A stretch of 64,000 nt of DNA, taken from contig JBITNC010000002.1 of NCBI GenBank assembly GCA_050084985.1, forward strand, positions 15,686,001-15,750,000. Reading direction: 5' to 3'. The stretch is from Nageia nagi (taxonomy: Eukaryota > Pinophyta). The notes below the pieces were generated by a model, which made no database searches, was not told the DNA's origin, and was given only the letters and a program-made list of their open reading frames with translations. A program made the position numbers and the translations under genes. Shown in pieces: positions 58,245 through 64,000 of this stretch. The first letter of the stretch is position 1. Each line of letters starts with the position of its first letter.

Positions 58245-59873
58245 TCAAACTTTACTCCCCCTTGAGGGCAACTTCACCAACCCTAGAGAATCCCTAAGCT
58301 TGCTGAACTGAGCTTCAAGAAGGGGCTTGGTGAATAAATTAGCGAAGTTTTCAGTAGATGGATAATACTTCAAGTGTATGATGTCATCTAGAACCTTCTC
58401 CTTGATAAAATAGGCTTGGATTTCCACATGTTTGGTTCTCTGATGGAAGACAGGATTCTTAGCCAAAGAGATAACCGATTGATTGTCTGAAGAAATAAGA
58501 GATGGGCCATTTTGCTCATACCCAATTTCATTCAGAAGATGCCTTAGCCAAATAGCATCTTGGGTAGTAATAGACATGGCTCGATATTCAGCTTCAGTGG
58601 TAGAAAGAGTCACAGTAGGTTACTTCTTAGAAGCCCAAGAAATAGCACCTGAACCAATGCTAAACACATATGCAGAGGTTGATTTTCTGTCATCTCTATC
58701 TCCCCCATAATCAGAATCTGAGAACCTAGAGAGAATAATCGAGGGCACTTTGGAATACTTAAGAGTAAGATCCTTTATCCCTGCAGCATACCTCAAGATT
58801 TGCTTAACAGCATTGAGGTGTTCAACATATGGTTTTTGCATGAATCGTGCCATCAGATTCACTGCAAAGGTAATATTAGGTCGAGAGATAGTCAGATATA
58901 GAAGACTACCAATCAATTGCCTATAAGTTGTAGCATCAGCCAACTAAGAATCTGAGCTCAGAGATACAATGATTCCAAGAGAAATAGGTATTGCAGCATA
59001 TTTACACTCCTCCATTCCAAACTTTTGCAAGATGTATGATATATACTTAGATTGACTAAGATAAGTACAATCTTTGTGTTGGTATACTTGCATCCTAAGA
59101 TAGTAATGCAATAAACCTAGATCAGTCATTTCAAATGTTGCCTTCAGTTTGGAGATGCACTCTTGGATGATTTCAATATTATTGCCAGTTATGAGAAGAT
59201 CATCCACATAAAGGAGAATTAAGACCACGTCTTTTCTTTGATTGAGTACATAGAGATTTGAGTCAGAGAAGCACTTGGAAAAACCAATATCTGCAAAGAA
59301 TCTTGAAATTTTCTTGTACCATGCTCTAGGTGCTTGCTTAAGTCCATACAAAGACTTCTTTAGTTTGCACACAAGAGACTCTTTTCCTTCTGGAATAAAT
59401 CCTTCTGGTTGATTCATGTATATTTCTACATCCAAGTCACCATTGAGAAATGCACTCTTGACATCAAGTTGAAAATCTTTCCATCCTTGAGCTGCAAAAA
59501 GAGCAAGGATTATCCTAACAGTAGGCATCTTGGCCACAGGAGCAAAGGTTTCCTCATAATCAATACCATATTTTTGAACGAATCCTTTGGCCACTAGCCT
59601 TGCTTTGTACTTTTCAATTTTTCCATCAAAATTATACTTGACCTTGTAAATCCATTTATTTTCAATCACATTTTTCTCATTGGGATAAGGAACCAAATCC
59701 CAAGTTTCATTTTTCATGAGCACCTCATACTCAACTTTCATAGCTTCCATCCAACACTCTTGCTTGGAAGCTTCTTTGAATGTTGATGGCTCATTCATAT
59801 TATCAATTTTGGCAAATAAAGAGTTATTCAAGGTCATACTCCTTGTAATTCTCTGAGCTAGAGAATTTTGCTC
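58245..59873 (-). pseudogene. RT-RNase H of element 2, with two stops
   Basis: Nearly complete: [60 protein letters not shown] and TLSTTEAEYRAM. TAG at 58944-58946 (CAG in element 1) and TAA at 58620-58622 (CAA in element 1) split it into three open parts in one frame. The catalytic aspartates remain. Confidence 0.93.
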
Positions 59874-60935
59874 TTATGGTGACTTCCCTACATTATCATC
59901 CAACCAGTTAGGTGCAGGCGAAGAATCATCTGAATTAGACACCTTAGCATGAGAGGTTGTATCCTCAAAAAGTTCATTGAACTTGATATCCCTAGAAATA
60001 AAGACTATTTTATGGGATGAGGAGTAGAGCCTGTAACCTCTATGCTGATTATCATACCCCACAAAGATGCATTTTTTTGATTATTTATCTAGCTTCTTTC
60101 TTTTCTCTGAGGTAATGAAGGCAAATGCATCACAACCGAAGACTCTAAAGTGTGAGAGGTTAGGTTTCTTTCCTGTCCATGCTTCATACGGAGTTTTACT
60201 TTCAACTACTTTAGTAGGACACCTATTTAGGGTGTGAATAGCAGTGTGAATAGCTTCTCCCCATAAGAAACTAGGAAGGTTACCCAACATGCACCTTGCC
60301 ATTTCCATAATGGTTCGATTCTTCCTTTTAGAAACTGCATTTTGCTGAGGGGTGTAAGGGATTGTGAATTGCCGCTTGATCCCATGTTTAACATAATAGT
60401 TGTTAAACTCATTGCTATTATACTCACCCCCATTATCAGATCTCAGCATCTTGATCTTAAAATTAGTTTGATTTTCAACAAGTGCCTTGAAGTATTGAAA
60501 CCTGTCAAAAGTTTGATCCTTGTGCTCAAGTAGATAACCAAATGTCATCCTACTAAAGTCATTAATGAAGGTCAGAACATAAGAAGCTCCCCCTAAAGAC
60601 TTAGTCTAAAACAGACCCATCAAATCTAAATGCACAAGCTGAAGAGGACAAGTAGCTCGAGTTGCCTTATCTTTTTCAAACTTTTATCTATTCATCTTTC
60701 CAAGAATGTATCTTTCACAGAGACCAATTGTGGGTGAAATATTAGGTAAACCTTCCATAAGTGCTTGAGTTTTCATATCTTGAATACTCTTGTGGTTAAG
60801 GTGCCCTAATCGTTGATGCCAAAGATTACCTTTTGAACAAACATTTGCAGCAAGATAAATCTTTGAAGGAACTTGATCCATAATATAAAGGTCATCCTTT
60901 ACTGATCCTTTCATGAAGGTGGCAAGTCCTTTCTT
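59874..60935 (-). pseudogene. Integrase of element 2, with several stops
   Basis: HHCC zinc site (LWHQRLGHLNHKS, CERYILGK: one Cys is now Tyr), DLMG, LRSDNGGEYNS, RKNRTIMEM and FRVFGCDAFAF are visible. Stops lie at 59874, 60081, 60606 and 60684 (lowest base of each). The Glu-containing motif reads VSKRKN where element 1 has VAERKN, so the third catalytic residue is lost. Confidence 0.9.
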
Positions 60936-62162
60936 AACACACTAGGAGTGTGAGGTAAACTCAAATGAGTATCCTTTTCTTGTAATCTAAATTACAGAGA
61001 TAAGATTCATCCTTAGTTTGGGCACGTAAAAGACATTATCAAGAGTCTTTCCATGAATCTTCACACTCCCTATTCCTTGAACATTAAGGACTGTATTATC
61101 ACCTATCACAACTGCATCTTTCTTGTACTTATGAAAGTTTTCAAACTTATTATTTTCATAACACATGTGATTAGTGCATCCTGAATCAACAATCCAATCA
61201 TTTGAAACAGTTTGAGTCATTGAGTAGTAGGCAACAGTAGCAGTATGCTTGTTCTTCTTTCTATTATTGAAATTTCTCACATTTGCAATTCCCTTACCTT
61301 TTTGAGCAAATTTCTTTTTGCGATAATCATTTTCTTTGTGTCCAAAGATGCCATAAAAGTTACAATTTCCATCAAACTTTTCCTAAGGTGTTGGATTACT
61401 TGATCCAGATTTGTCATTCCTTTGCCTGAAGTTGCCATTATTGTTGCCCTTTTTGTCATACTTCCTGAAGGTAGATGAGGACTTGTTATCTTTGAATTTA
61501 TAATGTTTGAACTTTTTTTTAAAAGGAGTTTTGGTTGCTCCTAGAGCAATGTTGTTGTCCTTTGGAGAAAGGTTGAACATTTTCTTATTCAAAGTTTCCT
61601 CATGCTTCAGAAGTAGTCTAGAAAGGTTATCAAGAGAGATGACATCTTCTTCATCATCGAGCCTTGTTTCCATAACTGTGATAAAGTTACTGAACTTTGT
61701 AGTAAGGCTTTGAAGAATGATGAAGACCATGAACTCATCATTGATCCAGTTACACCCATAGCCAACCAGTTGTGTCCTGAGGTCAATGATTTTGTTCAAG
61801 TAGATAGAGGCACTTTCATCTTCACCTTGACGATACTGCAACAACTTTTGCAAAATGGTGAACCTCCTTGAAAATTTGGACCCAAGGTAAATTTTATTTA
61901 GTCTATCCCAAGCTTCCTTTGCTGAAGTTGATGAAGAGATCATGAGAAGGACATCATCTGAAACTGCATGATAAATCATTGAAGTTGCTAACTCATTCTT
62001 TAAGTTGTATACTTCAAGAGCCTTCTCATTGGTAGGAGCAACCAAGTCTTCACTAACTATCTGCCACAACTTCCTTGCTTGTAACTCGACTTTCATATGA
62101 GGTTCCCATATTCCAAAGTTGGAACCGTCGAGTATATGCTTGGGAACAAAGGTTTCAATGAT
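60936..62162 (-). pseudogene. Gag-protease of element 2, start codon and zinc knuckle lost
   Basis: The position of the element 1 ATG reads ATC (62162-62160), so the normal start is gone. The body (ETFVPKHILDGSNFGIWEP onward) is intact to a TAG at 61383. The zinc knuckle reads CNFYGIFGHKENDY: its second and third cysteines are tyrosines. Protease DSG (WIVDSGCTNHMC) is kept; a TAG at 60987 ends that part. Confidence 0.92.
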
Positions 62163-62261
62163 TGCTACAAAAAAGAGTAAATATGCAATAAGAATGTAAA
62201 CTTTTACAATTTTCCATCTATACATATAAAACATCTAATAAGCAAACATGTCCCACATGTG

Positions 62262-62750
62262 CAAACTTATTAACCACGATCCGTAGAAGGATAAAGTTGA
62301 GGTTGTTTTCTTGTATAGAATTAGGCCTTCACCTGGATGCCCGTAAGGTGGAGCCCAGGTACTACCAGTCTTCAACCAGTTCACCTTGGTCAGTAATATA
62401 CTCTCACTAGGAGAAGTACTAACTATTTTCCAAGGATCCGACGTATCTTGGACCGACCATTTTAATTATCTTGATTAAGGTTTTCAGTTTTCCTCCTAGG
62501 TTATCAGGATAATCCCTGAATGGACATGCGGACATGTGGTATCACTACACACATGCCTGTCCACCTAATAGAGTTATGTCCAATCCAACAGAGGTCTTAG
62601 GGGCAATTAAGACAGACTTACCATCACTTGGGTCTTTGAACTAAAAAGGCTCCAGTCTGCCCTATCCTCACCTCATGGCTCCCCAAACAAGTCATGTTGT
62701 GGAAAAATAAGTGCAGATGTATTCATTTTAGGGGTTACTTTCAAGATTTT
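62262..62750 (-). other. Conserved leader block of element 2
   Basis: Nearly identical to 10330-10810 in element 1, including the GGATCCGACGTATCTTGGAC stretch. Confidence 0.8.
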
Positions 62751-63639
62751 GCGTATTTGCAAGTATAAAGCAAATGTGCAAAAATATAAAGTAAAGTGAA
62801 AATACTCCATCCACACAAACTTGAAACCTTAAGAGTCCAATGGGTTTTGTACTAACCCCTAAAGGACTTTTACATTTTTCATATTTTTGCTCAAGTTCAA
62901 AAATAATGAATTTTACAAAGGCTAAGTCCTACTTAGCATTAATCCATAACTTAAACATGTATTATTCCATGACTTAAAATTAAGTAATAAACATGCATCA
63001 TGCATTTATTTAACTTAAAATTTTAAGTACTAAACATTCTTGATTCCTAACTAGGTTAAGAGGCATGCATTATAAACTTAGCATGCAAGATCCATAAAGA
63101 TTTAAGTAAAAAATTATAAAGATTCCCCCCATTTTTAGTTAAAGTGCTAAAACTTGGATGCCAAAAAAAAAAATTGTGTTTAAGTATGGTTCCTCCACGT
63201 GTTTTTCAAGTAATGTGTGATCCCTAAAAACTTGGATGCTATAATTGGGCTTTGAAATAGGCATGGTAAGTAAATAGGGCCTTTGTTTACTTAAAAAAAA
63301 GACTTAGGGAAAAAACCTTTAAATGTTTAATTTTGACCAAGGCAAAAAAAAATCAAATCAAATTTGTAGTGGGTAAAAAATTAAAGACTCAACAACTACA
63401 GTTGACAAAAAAAAATTTGAAGGGCCATGTGTAAGCCTCATGGAGGTGGAGAGGCTGGGCAGGGGTGGCAAGGGAGACCAAAGTGTGTAGAAGGGAGGTG
63501 AAGGTGGCAAGAGGAAGCCACGAAGGATGGTGGAGGTCACATGGGGTAGCCAGTTGGTGGTTGACCACCCAATGCACGACTTCAGGGCGGTGAGGGAGGA
63601 GGGTCACGTTTAAAAAAAGGGGCTCGTAGACTGGTTTAT
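62751..63639 (-). other. Middle leader of element 2
   Basis: AT-rich leader like 10930-11820, then a G-rich stretch from about 63420 that begins like element 1 (GGCCATGTG versus GGCCACGTG) and then differs. No GARP fragment was found here. Confidence 0.6.
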
Positions 63640-64000
63640 GCATATCCTACGATCATTGGAGTCCATGGAACGTTGAGCAGTTCAACATATCCGTGTTGGG
63701 CATATCCTACGATTATTGCAATGCATGAAGCGATGTCTTGGGAGGCACTTTCGATGATCAACATAGGCCATAGATAGGCCTGCATCGTGCATCTTGGCAA
63801 ATAAGTCATGTGCCTTATCTATGCTTCCATGGTCGTGCATCTATCTGGTGCATATCTTGCATGCATTGGAGCCCATGTAACGGTGTACACATCAAGCATC
63901 ACATTAAACAAGTCATTTGGTGCATATTTGATATGCATTTGCAGTCCATGGAACATGGTCTGCATCAGGGAGACGTTGCATGAGTGAAACGGTGTCTGCA
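63640..64000 (-). pseudogene. PPR fragment in the leader of element 2
   Basis: Minus-strand pieces in changing frames: HGSIDKAHDLFAKMHDAG, GYAQHGYVELL and a VPWTPMIVGYA-like piece, matching PPR units of PLS type. It lies where element 1 has LWTAMLDGYAQNGYVE, and the nucleotides around the latter align (TTCAAC-TATCCGT-TTG-GCATATCC). It runs off the window end. Confidence 0.65.

Larger units (their letters stand above)
56829..64000 (-). mobile_element. Copia element 2 (family A), 5' end outside the window
   Basis: A close relative of element 1 with the same order: 3' LTR, PPT, minisatellite, RT-RNase H, integrase, gag-protease and leader. It carries at least eight nonsense codons relative to element 1. 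The leader continues to the window edge, so the PBS and 5' LTR are not seen. Confidence 0.93.

Overview
The window looks like a stretch of a very large, retrotransposon-rich plant nuclear genome. A gymnosperm (conifer-like) source is my inference. It rests on AT-rich DNA packed with LTR elements, a multi-exon host gene with kilobase introns holding a nested element, many decayed PLS-type PPR copies and an mTERF gene. Nothing bacterial, plastid or CRISPR-like was seen.

Layout. 1-1199 is the end of a Ty3/gypsy-like element in which gag is joined directly to the 3' LTR. 3085-3970 is a decayed PPR gene. 4778-13871 is an almost complete Ty1/copia element on the minus strand (element 1), with two LTRs, PBS, PPT, gag-protease, integrase and RT-RNase H broken by only two stop codons. 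Its long leader carries fragments resembling a host GARP/MYB-CC transcription factor and a PPR gene. 16041-22400 (minus) holds the first three recognisable exons of a Rab escort protein gene with two homopolymer frameshifts. Its first intron contains a small LTR element without pol (element 5). 23723-24170 is a solo copia LTR with a perfect 5-bp target duplication, followed by three decayed PPR segments to about 26440. 31287-32492 is an mTERF gene open throughout except for one internal stop.

33935-55012 is a nested stack. An old LTR element without pol was split by one copia element in its interior (element 3, 35885-44190, minus) and by a second in its right LTR (element 4, 46094-54519, plus). 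56500-56828 is a LINE endonuclease remnant cut by element 2 (56829 to the window end, minus), a close relative of element 1 whose 5' LTR lies outside the window.

The four copia elements form two related families: A (elements 1 and 2) and B (elements 3 and 4). They share an architecture beyond gag-pol: a U3 palindrome about 50-100 nt from the LTR 5' end, a minisatellite between pol and the PPT, a conserved leader block upstream of gag, and a distal leader segment that differs from copy to copy and in family A contains host gene pieces. These shared non-coding modules are the most interesting signal here. The only host genes with a recognisable function are the Rab escort protein and the mTERF protein, and both carry lesions.
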